Positions 53,905-63,157 of a stretch of 64,000 bases of DNA are shown piece by piece. This stretch comes from a virus. The stretch spans positions 274,436 to 338,435 of the IMG/VR virus record IMGVR_UViG_3300032334_001259; one strand, given 5' to 3'. The notes under the pieces were generated by a model. That model searched no databases. It had not been told where the DNA came from and worked only from the letters and a program-made list of their open reading frames with translations. Position numbers and translations under genes: made by a program. Position 1 is the stretch's first letter. Each line of letters opens with the position of its first letter.

Positions 53905-54681
53905 ATGCACTTTGATTTAGTTAGTGATCTACATGAAAATTTCTGGCCACCTGAAAAAAACTTGAAATGGGAAGGTCTTGGAACAAGTTTAGTATGCGTT
54001 GTTGCTGGTGATATCAGCAATGATTGGGATTATTCATATAATAAACTTGTAGAAATCGGTGAACATTACCGTCATGTTATATTTGTTGATGGCAATCATG
54101 AACATGGTCATAAGCCTGATTTACACCACCATAATAATGAATTTCAATTACGTATTGCTGAACATAATCATATTACATATTTGCATAAAAGTGTAATTGT
54201 ATTAGATGATGTTGCATTTGTTGGCTGTAACGGTTGGTGGACATATGATTTTTGTATGCCAGAAGTCACTAACTTTGAATGTTGGGATCACCTTATCAGT
54301 GAAGGTTGGAGTGATGATAAGTTAGCAGAAATTATGGCAGTTGCTAAAGTTGAAGCTAAAATGCTGTATACTCAAATAGAAACTTTTAATAATGACCCAA
54401 GAATAAATCATATTGTAGTTGTAACGCATACCTCACCAAAACGTAAATTTAGATACATTACTCCTGAAATGCATGTTGCACACTATGGTCGTGCTGGTAG
54501 TAGTATGATGCAAACAGTTCTATTAGCCAACATCAATAAGAAAATTAAAGCATGGTGTTTTGGTCATTGTCATCACGAAATAGATGAAACAATAGATGGT
54601 ATAAGATATATTTGCCATCCACGTGGTCGTAGTGATGAAGGTATTGGAAATATCTATTTTCCAAAATTAGTTCAATTTTAA
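53905..54681 (+). CDS. Calcineurin-like metallophosphoesterase
   Basis: 258 residues from MHFDLVSDLHENFW. Motifs: SDLHE, AGDISNDW, DGNHEHG, VTHTSPKRK, GHCHHEID in standard order. Broad family (phosphodiesterases, nucleases, phosphatases); not PlcP-like, since the GDWVESCTA ending is missing. Start at ATG 53905; a TTG six codons upstream is possible. Convergent with clpS (4-nt overlap). Confidence 0.8.
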   Translation: MHFDLVSDLHENFWPPEKNLKWEGLGTSLVCVVAGDISNDWDYSYNKLVEIGEHYRHVIFVDGNHEHGHKPDLHHHNNEFQLRIAEHNHITYLHKSVIVLDDVAFVGCNGWWTYDFCMPEVTNFECWDHLISEGWSDDKLAEIMAVAKVEAKMLYTQIETFNNDPRINHIVVVTHTSPKRKFRYITPEMHVAHYGRAGSSMMQTVLLANINKKIKAWCFGHCHHEIDETIDGIRYICHPRGRSDEGIGNIYFPKLVQF

Positions 54682-55004
54682 GATTCTGGTTCTATCTTAA
54701 CAGCAAGAGGAAAGTTGTTTGTTCTTGCAAGTAGTGTTGTTTCTACTGCTTTACTTTCAGCAATCTCAAATGGTAATACAGCAACCATTGCACTACCTTC
54801 TTCATGAATCTTAACTGTTAATTCTTGTGCGCTATCAAAGTTATGATCAAAGATTTCTTGTAATACTGCGATAACAAAATCAACAGTAGTTACATTATCA
54901 TTCATAAAAATAACCTTAAACTTTGGTGGTGGAGTAAGGTCTTTTTTAGGTGTAATTTTAATTTTTGTGCGTGTTTGAACGTCTGCTGTCATTTTGCCCA
55001 TCAT
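54678..55004 (-). CDS. clpS: ClpS-like N-degron adaptor
   Basis: 108 residues. FKVIFMNDNVTTVDFVIAV, SAQELTVKIHEEGSAMVAV and EIAESKAVETTLLAR match the ClpS core: ND in the substrate loop, the conserved His, and EIAE-K. ClpS hands proteins with N-terminal Leu/Phe/Trp/Tyr to ClpAP. The N-terminal 20 residues are a phage-specific extension. Late-type box GGTAAATA (55008-55015), 3 nt before the first ATG. Confidence 0.82.
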   Translation of the reverse strand: MMGKMTADVQTRTKIKITPKKDLTPPPKFKVIFMNDNVTTVDFVIAVLQEIFDHNFDSAQELTVKIHEEGSAMVAVLPFEIAESKAVETTLLARTNNFPLAVKIEPES

Positions 55005-55007
55005 TTA

Positions 55008-55015
55008 TATTTACC
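55008..55015 (-). promoter_or_regulatory. Late-type box (clpS)
   Basis: GGTAAATA on the minus strand, 3 nt before ATG 55004 and 6 nt before a second in-frame ATG. Confidence 0.45.
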
Positions 55016-55038
55016 ACAGTGGGCTTTCGCCCACTGTG
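55015..55038 (-). terminator. Hairpin terminator between hsp20 and clpS
   Basis: Perfect stem CACAGTGGGC / GCCCACTGTG (55015-55024 with 55029-55038), GAAA loop. No long T tract on the minus strand; ATTTTAT follows on the plus strand, so it may end rightward transcripts as well. Confidence 0.6.
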
Positions 55039-55058
55039 ATTTTATATTACCATAACTA

Positions 55059-55493
55059 TTAAGATTTTGCAATAGCTATTTTCTTTGGCTTTTGTGACTC
55101 TGGAATATGAAATTCCAATTTAATCACAAGCAATCCATTCTGCATCTTGGCAGTTTTGACTTCCATATTGTCAGCCAAGTTAAATGTACGGACAAACTTG
55201 CGACTTGCAATACCACGGAAAATATAATCCGTAGGATTTTCATTCTTGATTTCACCAGTAATTACAAGTTGATTGTCCTTTAACGTGATGTCAATATCAT
55301 CATCGCTAAATCCACTTGCCGCAATTTCAATTTCGTAGTCAGTATCACTATTGCGGATAATGTTATATGGTGGATAACTTTGCTGAACTTGCACTGAATT
55401 TACACGAAGCATATCATCAAATAGGCGTTCAAAACCAATTGCAGTGCGATTAAAATGGTCAAAACCATCAAATACTTTAAGTAGATTACTCAT
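55059..55493 (-). CDS. Small heat-shock protein Hsp20
   Basis: 144 residues, alpha-crystallin core: YEIEIAASGFSDDDIDITLKD, NQLVITGEIK, RTFNLADNMEVK, NGLLVIKLEFHIPE. Typical of T4-like phages of aquatic hosts; a holdase for unfolded proteins. The usual I-x-I tail motif may be KIAIAKS. Early promoter at 55554-55581. Confidence 0.92.
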   Translation of the reverse strand: MSNLLKVFDGFDHFNRTAIGFERLFDDMLRVNSVQVQQSYPPYNIIRNSDTDYEIEIAASGFSDDDIDITLKDNQLVITGEIKNENPTDYIFRGIASRKFVRTFNLADNMEVKTAKMQNGLLVIKLEFHIPESQKPKKIAIAKS

Positions 55494-55553
55494 TTTGTTT
55501 CTCCTTCTAAAAGCGAGTAAGTTAGACGACCCAACTTTGGCATCGTCTAACCT

Positions 55554-55581
55554 TATATAGCATTTATTTTAAATTTGTCAA
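55554..55581 (-). promoter_or_regulatory. Sigma70-type early promoter (hsp20)
   Basis: Minus strand TTGACA (55581-55576), 16-bp spacer, TATATA (55559-55554). Consensus spacing; the gene starts at 55493 after a leader with AGGAG. Confidence 0.75.
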
Positions 55582-56678
55582 GGGGTTTTAGAAAAAATAT
55601 TATTAACTTGATTATTAACACTTATAAAAGTGCAACGCTTGCTTAATTCCTTAAGACGGCGGGCACCAACATAAGTTAATGTGCTACGAACACCACCAAG
55701 AACGTCTTGAATAACATCATTTACATCACCACGATAAGGAACTAATACTTCCTTGCCTTCTGCGGCACGGTATGTTTTAAGACCACCGCTATGCTTATCA
55801 TTAGCGGCACGACTGCTCATACCATAGAATTGAACAAACTTACGTTCTTCAATTACATGATTATGTCCATCCTGACTTATTTCATTTGTTTTATAATATT
55901 TGGTAATAACATCGCCGCCACCTTGATCACAGCCAGCTAACATTCCACCAAGCATTACGAAGTCAGCACCACCAGCAAAGGCTTTAGCAACATCACCAGG
56001 ACAAGTGCAACCACCATCACTAATAATATGTCCACCAAGACCGTGAGCAGCATCTGCACATTCAATAACCGCTGATAGTTGCGGATACCCCACTCCAGTT
56101 TTGATACGAGTAGTGCATACACTACCAGGACCAATACCAACTTTAACAATATCAACGCCACTTAAAATAAGTTCCTCTGTCATTTCTGGAGTAACAACAT
56201 TACCTGCAATAATGGTAACCCCTTGATTTTCTTGACGAAATTTACGAACAAATCCAATAAATCGTTCAGTATAACCATTGGCTACGTCAATGCATACAAT
56301 TTTAATATTACCTTCGGGTAACTTACTTTTTACAAGTTTATATTTTTCATAATCTTCATCTTTGATACCAAGACCATATGCCCAAAGGTCATTGATCTTG
56401 TATCCAGTGCGACCAATCCATAGGATAATTTCTTCTACAGTATAATTCTTGCGAAGTGCTGTCATCAAACCATGTTCAGCAAGTGCTTCTGCCATTGTAA
56501 ACGTACCAACACCATCCATATTCGCCGCAATAATTGGTTTGTTTGACCATTGCATACCACTATTACGAAAGATAAATTTACGGTCAAGACTAACTTCATC
56601 ACGACTTACCAGTGTGCTACGTTTTGGCACAATTAGAACATCACTAAAATCAAGTTTAGTGTCATTAATAATACGCAT
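55578..56678 (-). CDS. guaC: GMP reductase / IMP dehydrogenase family
   Basis: 366 residues, GMP reductase length. [14 protein letters not shown] start, [43 protein letters not shown] (catalytic Cys loop), [23 protein letters not shown]. The GMSS form and lack of a CBS domain favour GuaC, which turns GMP to IMP, over GuaB. It would move purines between G and A pools. Ribosome site AGGTGAAA. Confidence 0.9.
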   Translation of the reverse strand: MRIINDTKLDFSDVLIVPKRSTLVSRDEVSLDRKFIFRNSGMQWSNKPIIAANMDGVGTFTMAEALAEHGLMTALRKNYTVEEIILWIGRTGYKINDLWAYGLGIKDEDYEKYKLVKSKLPEGNIKIVCIDVANGYTERFIGFVRKFRQENQGVTIIAGNVVTPEMTEELILSGVDIVKVGIGPGSVCTTRIKTGVGYPQLSAVIECADAAHGLGGHIISDGGCTCPGDVAKAFAGGADFVMLGGMLAGCDQGGGDVITKYYKTNEISQDGHNHVIEERKFVQFYGMSSRAANDKHSGGLKTYRAAEGKEVLVPYRGDVNDVIQDVLGGVRSTLTYVGARRLKELSKRCTFISVNNQVNNIFSKTP

Positions 56679-56692
56679 TTTTCACCTATTGT

Positions 56693-56941
56693 TTAACGTG
56701 CAATACCAAGATTGCGAAGTTCTTTCAACTTTTTCTGCCAACGTTTTTGTGCACGTGCCTTGGCTTTCTTACGTTTCATGCTTGGTTGTTCAAAACGTTC
56801 ACGTTCACGAAGTGTTTGGAAGATACCATCTTGTTGTAGCATCTTCTTCATCTTGCGAAGTGCTTTATTAACATCATTATTGTGAACTTCTACAAAAAAT
56901 CCACGTTGTTTAACATTTTCAAGTTCTGGTCTGCTAGACAT
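56693..56941 (-). CDS. rpsU: Ribosomal protein bS21-like
   Basis: 82 residues from MSSRPELENVKQRG. VEVHNNDVNKALRKMKKML, QQDGIFQTLRERERFEQPS and MKRKKAKARAQKR are the bS21 signature. Phage bS21 may replace the host protein in the 30S subunit and favour phage messages, for example those with few or no leader bases. Start at 56941 with AGAGGAAA; overlaps the upstream stop by 8 nt. Confidence 0.9.
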   Translation of the reverse strand: MSSRPELENVKQRGFFVEVHNNDVNKALRKMKKMLQQDGIFQTLRERERFEQPSMKRKKAKARAQKRWQKKLKELRNLGIAR

Positions 56942-57323
56942 TATTTTCCTCTTTGATATAATTAGCATGTAGTTGAATAAGCCAAGAATATATATCAAAC
57001 GTTTCACGATGATTATATTTGGCAATATCATTGGAGCCATATCCCCAACAATTCTTTTGTGCAAGCAAATAACCTTTTAATAATTCTTTATTGCCGCTAA
57101 AACGTGTATTAACAAGTGTAGCATAACTGTGTTTGTGTGCATTTAAACACCAAACATCATCAGTTTCATTGCTACCATATAAGAATAATGTAATATCAAT
57201 GTCAAGATTGTTGATAGTATTTGACAGACGTTCTATGTCGCCCCATTCAACATCTACAAGTAGCACCTTGAATCGGTGATCTAAATCAAGATCAGGTGCG
57301 GTTACAATTCTACTTTGGTTCAT
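56934..57323 (-). CDS. Unknown phage protein, 129 residues
   Basis: Soluble alpha/beta: DHRFKVLLVDVEWGDIERL, DITLFLYGSNETDD, then Trp/His-rich helices. Resembles a small Rossmann-like domain, but no motif is complete. Coupled to the membrane protein upstream by ATGA and to bS21 downstream. Confidence 0.6.
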   Translation of the reverse strand: MNQSRIVTAPDLDLDHRFKVLLVDVEWGDIERLSNTINNLDIDITLFLYGSNETDDVWCLNAHKHSYATLVNTRFSGNKELLKGYLLAQKNCWGYGSNDIAKYNHRETFDIYSWLIQLHANYIKEENNV

Positions 57324-58960
57324 TTACTTAAATTATCTATAGCAACTTGTTCAGTTGGTGTCATATCGTCATATTCAACTTCACGACGACCTAATCTACC
57401 TAACTGCCAATTCTGCCAATTCACGTTATCAGTATAGCCAGTATTTTGGTTTCTGTCAACTAAAATCCACTCTGAACCATTCCATTTATACAAATTATTT
57501 GGTTCACGAACAAGTATAAAAAGTTGACCCATATATGGTTGTGTTGGTAAATTATGTCCAACAATATCATTATCTACATCAAGTAGATATGCTTTGTCAC
57601 CAATATCATCGCTTTCTGCAAGACGTTTATCTAGTTCACGTTCTGCTTTAAGTTGATTTATTTCATTATTTTTTGCATCAACTTCTTTAATAAGATGATC
57701 AAGTGCAACAGTCAAGTCCATAAGTGTTTTGTTATCTGTTTTATCAACTTCTACAATTCTATCAACAGGAACTTCAACTATCTTTTCAACAATAGTTTCA
57801 ACAGGGACTTCCACAATTTTTTCTACAATCTTTTCAACTTGAACTTCCTTGATAACTTCAACAGGAACTTCAATTCTATCTACTGTAGTGATGTAAACAG
57901 GTTTTTCAATCTCAACAATCTTTTCAATAGTTTCAACTGTAGGAACTTCTATAATTTTCTCCACAATTTTGTCACGGAATATTGGAACCGCCTGAACAAC
58001 TTCACGTTCAATTATTTCTGGTTCACGATTACGAAATGCTTCTAATTCTTCTTCCAATTCATTTACACGTAATATAGCTTCATTATTATAAACTGTTACT
58101 ACTTTTTCAATAGGCTTTTCAACAACAACTTCTTTAACAATTTCTTTTACAATTTCTTCTGTTTGCGCATCACGTTCTTTGCGACGATTACTGATACCCA
58201 TTGTCGCACCCAAAACCAAGCTGACTGCAAGGGGATCAAACACAGCAACAATAAAAATAATAACCCAACGGACTGCTCGTTCAAGTAATGACTTATCAAC
58301 ATTATCTCCATATATTAATTGTGCGATATACTTAATTGGTCCAACTTCTGCTTCTACCTTAAGTTGTGCTTGTTGAAGTTTTAACTTCTGTGAATTAAGG
58401 TCAGCAATACGCTTATTGGTTTCATCAATAGTTTGGTTTGCCGCAAGACGTTCTTTCTTTTGACTTTCACGTAGTTTAGTTGCTTGTGTAGTTAAAGTAG
58501 CTGTGCGGTTATTATCACGTGTTGCATTGCTTGCACCACTATTCAACAATCCATTTACAGCATCATCCATTTGCTTGATAAGTGCTTGATTATCCTTGAT
58601 TCTTTGCTGTTCTACGCCAAGATTTTGGTCAATCTGCTCAATGAGTAGAGTATTATCACCTACGCTACTTGTAGTTTCAATATGCGCACGTGATAGGAAT
58701 CCAAAGATACCCATACTTGTTACAAACATAAGAACAATAACGGCAAGTGCAAGATACCATTTTACAATGAAGTTTACACGGTTCCAGTTTTGGTGTAGCC
58801 AGACAGTGGTGATGATTTTACCAAACTCTAAGACACCGCCCATAATGATAATAGGGATTACAGCACCACTGAATATTGCTGTAAGACCAGCAATACTGTA
58901 ATATGCCGCCACGCCACTGATGCTGACTGCACTTAAAAGTGCTAAAATATTAAGAAACAT
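57320..58960 (-). CDS. Membrane and coiled-coil phage protein with VEKIVEVP repeats
   Basis: 546 residues. Residues 1-95 hold three membrane helices (LALLSAVSISGVAAYYSIAG, AVIPIIIMGGVLEFGKII, YLALAVIVLMFVTSMGIF), then a coiled coil (residues 110-205), another membrane segment (VRWVIIFIVAVFDPLAVSLV), then a run of EKIVEVP-V-E-T/R repeats near residues 310-395, and a C-terminal domain with WNGSEWILVDR like tail-fibre tips. A protein of this architecture is common in T4-like aquatic phages, with unknown role. Ribosome site GGTGGAAG. Confidence 0.72.
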   Translation of the reverse strand: MFLNILALLSAVSISGVAAYYSIAGLTAIFSGAVIPIIIMGGVLEFGKIITTVWLHQNWNRVNFIVKWYLALAVIVLMFVTSMGIFGFLSRAHIETTSSVGDNTLLIEQIDQNLGVEQQRIKDNQALIKQMDDAVNGLLNSGASNATRDNNRTATLTTQATKLRESQKKERLAANQTIDETNKRIADLNSQKLKLQQAQLKVEAEVGPIKYIAQLIYGDNVDKSLLERAVRWVIIFIVAVFDPLAVSLVLGATMGISNRRKERDAQTEEIVKEIVKEVVVEKPIEKVVTVYNNEAILRVNELEEELEAFRNREPEIIEREVVQAVPIFRDKIVEKIIEVPTVETIEKIVEIEKPVYITTVDRIEVPVEVIKEVQVEKIVEKIVEVPVETIVEKIVEVPVDRIVEVDKTDNKTLMDLTVALDHLIKEVDAKNNEINQLKAERELDKRLAESDDIGDKAYLLDVDNDIVGHNLPTQPYMGQLFILVREPNNLYKWNGSEWILVDRNQNTGYTDNVNWQNWQLGRLGRREVEYDDMTPTEQVAIDNLSK

Positions 58961-58961
58961 A

Positions 58962-59324
58962 TCAAACTTCCACCGTATTTTCTACAACATACCAACCAAG
59001 TTTCTTGAAATCTTCACGTATTTCTTCTGTAATTGTGGCTTCACTAACATAAGAAGAATTATCTTCCATGTTACTTACATAATAACGCATGTAATCGCCA
59101 CTGAAACTACCATCATACAAACTAGCACCAATACCGCCAGCATGTCGCCAACTGCAAGACCAATGTTCTGCCGCTAAAATTGTAAGAACCTCTGCCTTGA
59201 TAAACTCATTGTTGCATAATGCCGCATAAAGATGTTGGCAATATGCATCATTGCCACGTGCTTTATTGCGTATATAATCACTATTATACAAATCTTTTTC
59301 CAAGTCTGGCGCAGTATTGTCCAT
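58962..59324 (-). CDS. Unknown phage protein, 120 residues
   Basis: Charged, mixed, with aromatic patches (AEHWSCSWRHAGGIGASLYD). The ATG lies in the T tract of the terminator at 59331-59361 (TTTTTAATGG), so its message must start at or read through that terminator. It is the first gene of the 59.3-56.7 kb group. Function unknown. Confidence 0.65.
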   Translation of the reverse strand: MDNTAPDLEKDLYNSDYIRNKARGNDAYCQHLYAALCNNEFIKAEVLTILAAEHWSCSWRHAGGIGASLYDGSFSGDYMRYYVSNMEDNSSYVSEATITEEIREDFKKLGWYVVENTVEV

Positions 59325-59325
59325 T

Positions 59326-59361
59326 AAAAAGGCTCCGTGATATTTAATTTACCACGGAGCC
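59326..59361 (-). terminator. Intrinsic terminator
   Basis: Stem GGCTCCGTG / CACGGAGCC (59331-59339 with 59353-59361), then TTTTT on the minus strand. Ends the 951-residue gene; the next gene starts immediately after the T tract. Confidence 0.85.
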
Positions 59362-59375
59362 ACTATATTGTCAAT

Positions 59376-62231
59376 TTAGAAATTAATAGTTAAACCAGCC
59401 ATAATTGTGCCATTATTATAATTATTGCCAACATCAACACCAGCACTTATAAACATACTGGTATTGTCAGTAATTTTTTGTTTTACTATAGCCTTGCCAC
59501 TTACAACAGTGCCATAAATTGGGCTTTCACTTACTTTTGCTTGTAGTGCAACATTATCATTTACTTTATATTGTGCACCTGCATAAGGAGTTGCTGTTGT
59601 TTTACTGCCTGTGTCTGGAGTTTGAGCCAATAATGCGGTGCCACTGCTGCCTTTATCTTCTACATTACTGTTGTTTACAGTAACACCAGCAAATGGTGTC
59701 CATCCACCAATATCTACTGGTAGATAGTAAGCAACATCAGCATAAACATTAGTTTGGTGAAGTTTTTGTGCGTTACTTAAACCAAACTCTGGTATGCTTG
59801 TAACACTGGTATGATCTGTGCTTGCTATACCGCCAGCTACTTTCACTTTACCATTGCCTGTTTCTATTACTGCGTAAGTTGTGCCTGCCAATGTTTTACT
59901 ATCACTACTGCTATTGTTGTATCCACTTGTGCCTGTAGAGCCATAGTAACCTGCTACACCAAATGTGTTACCGTTTGCCTGTGTTTGGAAGCCAAAAGCA
60001 TAACCACTACTGCCAATATTGCCATTACCATTACTGCCTGCACTGTATGATGGTGTTGACCAAGTTCCATTTGGTGTGAAAGCAGGATCTACCATAAACA
60101 AGTTTTGGTTTGCATAGTTTACACTATCTTGTGCGCCTGTCACATTTGCAGTTTTTACTGTATTTGTACTGCTTGCGCTATAATTGTCAGTATAAACATC
60201 ACTACTTACAACTTGGTTAATTGTTGAATCAGTTGCAGTAGGTGCGCCAGTAGAAGTTCCAATTGCATTACCATTAGCATCTACAGTAGTGGTTGTAGGT
60301 GTTACAGTAGTAGTTGTAGTAATCGGTGTTGTTACTGTTGTAGTTGTTGTAGTTGGAGTATCAACTACTGTCACAACGTTTTTATTAATGCTTACAGTAT
60401 TACCACTCTTTGTGCCAGTAAATGTAACAGTATCTAAACTTGTTGAAGGCCAAGTAATAACGCTTGTAGTTGTAGTAGCTGTTCCAGATGATGTAGAAGT
60501 AGTTGTCACTGGTTCAGTAGTCGCTACACTTTGCACAGCAGGATCAGTTATAGATGTAGCAACGCTGTTTGTTACTACAGAAGTTGTTACTGGAGTTCCG
60601 TTAGTAGTAGTTGTGGAACCATCACTATAAGTTGTTACAGTAACAGGTGTTGTTACAGTTGTAGTAGTTGTTGGAGTAGTAGTTGTAGTTGTCACTGTGA
60701 AGTAAGTTGTTACTACAGGATTACCATTTCCATCAGTTGAGTTAACAAGATTTGTATTAGTTACAGTAGTTGTAACTGGTGTTCCATTAACACTGCTACT
60801 TGACACAATTGGTGTACCAGGCGCTGTGCTTACAACAGTTGGTGCGCTTGGTGTTGAATTATTGGGAGCACTTGAACCAGCATTAGGAGCAATAGGACCA
60901 AATGGTGTAGTAAAGTTAAGTGTTGTTCCAACTTCTTTAGTAACAAAAAGAATCGGACTCAATGCAGTATCACTTAAGTTAAATGCACCAAAACCAAGTC
61001 TATATGTGCCAGCTTCATTTGCTGTATATTCTGCTAACTGCCAACCTGTTGCACCATATGAACCAACTGAATAGTTACCTGTGCCTGGATTTGTAAATCC
61101 AAGTAGAGCATATTCTTTACTTTCACCGTTAACAGTTGCAATAATTGTGCCTGTCTTATTAACAAGTGTAGTTACACTACCATCATTAAATGGAACATAG
61201 TCAGTAGAAATATATTGCCATGCCATATGGAATGTTTGACCATTTGTTAGTGTAATGTCTTGGCGAATCCAAGCTGCATTAGTTGGTTGACCATTGCCAC
61301 TTGCTACCATAGCTGCAATAATTTCATTCTTGCTTGCGGTGCTGATACCAAGATCAGTAGCCATATCATCAAATGTATTAACACCTGATGTTTGCATAGC
61401 ATTTGGTTGAATACTTACCATATATGTTCCAGTTGGTGGTCTAACAGTCCATTGATATGGACTACCATTTGCAGTATAACTTGTCATTTCTTGAACAACA
61501 GCAACACCAACACCTACATCACCATATGCAGTTGTTGATTGTGTACCTGTTCCGCCACCTGCTGTCCATGGACCTAATGAACCTGTTGCAAAGTTTGCAT
61601 TTGAACCGCTATCAGTAATGTTATAAATTGTAGGTGTGCTTCCTCCACCACTACCACCACTACTTTGGGTTGCTGTTTGACCAGCAGTAAGAACTGTGGT
61701 GCTTGGTGGAGTATAACTTGCAATTGCAGTTGCATTTGGTGTTCCAGTTCCAACATTTAATGTTGCACTACTACCATACGCATAACCTGTGCTTGGTGTA
61801 ATAACTGTTCCGAAGAAACCACCACCAACATAAAAGATACCGTCTCCAGAAAGTTTGTAGAGATCACCAGTATCGTGAATTACATATGCTTGTGTGCCAT
61901 TGGCATTAAAAACTGCCATACCATATGTGCCAGGCACTGTTGTGCTATTAATAAATCCATAATATTGACCACTGGTAAGATTTGGGTGTTGAAAACTACC
62001 ACCTGGTCCAGTAGATTGATATGGTGCGATTAATCCACTTACATTAAGTGTATCGCAAGAACCTTCATTACCCCAACCGCAACTGGAATCATTTGTGGAA
62101 CTGCTCCAATAATATTGTACATCAAATATTTGTGCTGAACCAACTTTAAGGTCTAAAAGACCAGCATAAGCCGCAGAAGCAAAAGTTATACCTACCATCG
62201 CAGCGATGGTTTTCATAATATTCTTAAACAT
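59376..62231 (-). CDS. Large secreted outer-membrane-like protein
   Basis: 951 residues. Signal peptide (MFKNIMKTIAAMVGITFASA-AYA), an N-terminal globular domain with a Cys pair (SSCGWGNEGSCD), a Thr/Val-rich low-complexity linker (about residues 480-670; many TTTTT and VTTPVT units), and a C-terminal 250 residues of alternating strands ending AGLTINF with terminal Phe, as in autotransporter or porin barrels. So it probably sits in the host outer membrane with a surface domain. Ribosome site AAGGAAA. A phage gene of this type is unusual; possible roles are superinfection exclusion or cell adhesion. Confidence 0.7.
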   Translation of the reverse strand: MFKNIMKTIAAMVGITFASAAYAGLLDLKVGSAQIFDVQYYWSSSTNDSSCGWGNEGSCDTLNVSGLIAPYQSTGPGGSFQHPNLTSGQYYGFINSTTVPGTYGMAVFNANGTQAYVIHDTGDLYKLSGDGIFYVGGGFFGTVITPSTGYAYGSSATLNVGTGTPNATAIASYTPPSTTVLTAGQTATQSSGGSGGGSTPTIYNITDSGSNANFATGSLGPWTAGGGTGTQSTTAYGDVGVGVAVVQEMTSYTANGSPYQWTVRPPTGTYMVSIQPNAMQTSGVNTFDDMATDLGISTASKNEIIAAMVASGNGQPTNAAWIRQDITLTNGQTFHMAWQYISTDYVPFNDGSVTTLVNKTGTIIATVNGESKEYALLGFTNPGTGNYSVGSYGATGWQLAEYTANEAGTYRLGFGAFNLSDTALSPILFVTKEVGTTLNFTTPFGPIAPNAGSSAPNNSTPSAPTVVSTAPGTPIVSSSSVNGTPVTTTVTNTNLVNSTDGNGNPVVTTYFTVTTTTTTPTTTTTVTTPVTVTTYSDGSTTTTNGTPVTTSVVTNSVATSITDPAVQSVATTEPVTTTSTSSGTATTTTSVITWPSTSLDTVTFTGTKSGNTVSINKNVVTVVDTPTTTTTTVTTPITTTTTVTPTTTTVDANGNAIGTSTGAPTATDSTINQVVSSDVYTDNYSASSTNTVKTANVTGAQDSVNYANQNLFMVDPAFTPNGTWSTPSYSAGSNGNGNIGSSGYAFGFQTQANGNTFGVAGYYGSTGTSGYNNSSSDSKTLAGTTYAVIETGNGKVKVAGGIASTDHTSVTSIPEFGLSNAQKLHQTNVYADVAYYLPVDIGGWTPFAGVTVNNSNVEDKGSSGTALLAQTPDTGSKTTATPYAGAQYKVNDNVALQAKVSESPIYGTVVSGKAIVKQKITDNTSMFISAGVDVGNNYNNGTIMAGLTINF

Positions 62232-62369
62232 AATTTTTCCTTGATTTGATTATTTTTTGAAATGCTTTTTTAAATCGAATCGTTGAAAAATAATGTTATT
62301 GAATAGTTGAAAATACTATTGCTGATAGATTGCATGATATTTAGGCGACTATTTCTGTAATAATGTTCC

Positions 62370-62377
62370 TATAAATA
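62370..62377 (+). promoter_or_regulatory. T4-like late promoter box (lipase)
   Basis: TATAAATA, then a leader with AAGGGAG (62385-62390) and ATG 62399. Unlike the box-N5-ATG genes this one has a normal ribosome site. Confidence 0.6.
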
Positions 62378-62398
62378 TGTTTAAAAGGGAGTTCAACT

Positions 62399-63157
62399 AT
62401 GCTTGGTGATAAAACAATACAAGAATTAGCGGTAATATTTGCTGAAATTGCAAGTGCTGCTTATATTGATAATGATGATACTGTTTACAAAAATCTTGGT
62501 TTTACAAAAACAAAATTTATAGACCATGAAGGTGCGCAAGCATATGTTGCCGCAAGCAAAGATGAAGTAATTGTTGCTTGCCGTGGTACTCAACCAACAC
62601 AACCAAATGATTTGTTAGCAGACCTGAATACTATTCCAAAGCGTCATGGTAATGGTTGGGTTCACAGTGGATTTCGCACAGAAGCACGTAAAATTATTGA
62701 TGATGTTTTAGATTGGGCAAAGAAGAACAAAGGCAAAGACATTTACGTAACTGGTCATAGTCTTGGTGCTGCAATGGCACTTTATGTTACACAAGAGTTG
62801 GAATATGCTGGTTTTCCACCAAAGTTACTAATGAGTTATGGTCAGCCACGTTTGGGTAATGCAGATTATGTAGATGGAATTAAAGCCGCACATTATCGTT
62901 TTGTAAATTGCAATGATCTTGTAACACACGTTCCACCACGTGCACTATTATTCAAGCATCATGGCAAACTTTGCTATATCAACTTCTATGGTAATATCCG
63001 TCCTGTAACAAGCTGGCAACGTTTTAAGGATCAGCTACGTGGTCGTATTCGTGCTTGGAAAAAGGGTGAGTTCTTTGATGGTATTCGTGACCATGGCATG
63101 GACAAATATATTGCAAAACTAACAAATATTCGTGATACTGGTCAAGACATTGCGTAA
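62399..63157 (+). CDS. Class 3 lipase-like protein
   Basis: 252 residues. CRGTQPTQPNDLLAD (oxyanion region), VTGHSLGAAMALYV (G-H-S-L-G nucleophile Ser), an Asp in VNCNDLVTHVPP and a His in KHHGKLCY complete the fold. No signal peptide, so it would act from the cytoplasm or with a holin; target may be host phospholipid at lysis. Followed by a lipoprotein gene with a 26-nt overlap. Confidence 0.82.
   Translation: MLGDKTIQELAVIFAEIASAAYIDNDDTVYKNLGFTKTKFIDHEGAQAYVAASKDEVIVACRGTQPTQPNDLLADLNTIPKRHGNGWVHSGFRTEARKIIDDVLDWAKKNKGKDIYVTGHSLGAAMALYVTQELEYAGFPPKLLMSYGQPRLGNADYVDGIKAAHYRFVNCNDLVTHVPPRALLFKHHGKLCYINFYGNIRPVTSWQRFKDQLRGRIRAWKKGEFFDGIRDHGMDKYIAKLTNIRDTGQDIA

Noticed and set aside
57653-58045. 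Plus-strand Asn/Phe-rich frame
   Set aside because: A shadow of the VEKIVEVP repeats of the real minus-strand gene.
59326-59380. Sigma70 promoter TTGACA at about 59371
   Set aside because: The -10 would lie inside the terminator hairpin and has a poor match (TAAATT); too weak to list.
60289-60630. Plus-strand Val/Thr-rich frame in the 951-residue gene
   Set aside because: It is a mirror of the Thr-rich linker on the other strand, with no ribosome site.
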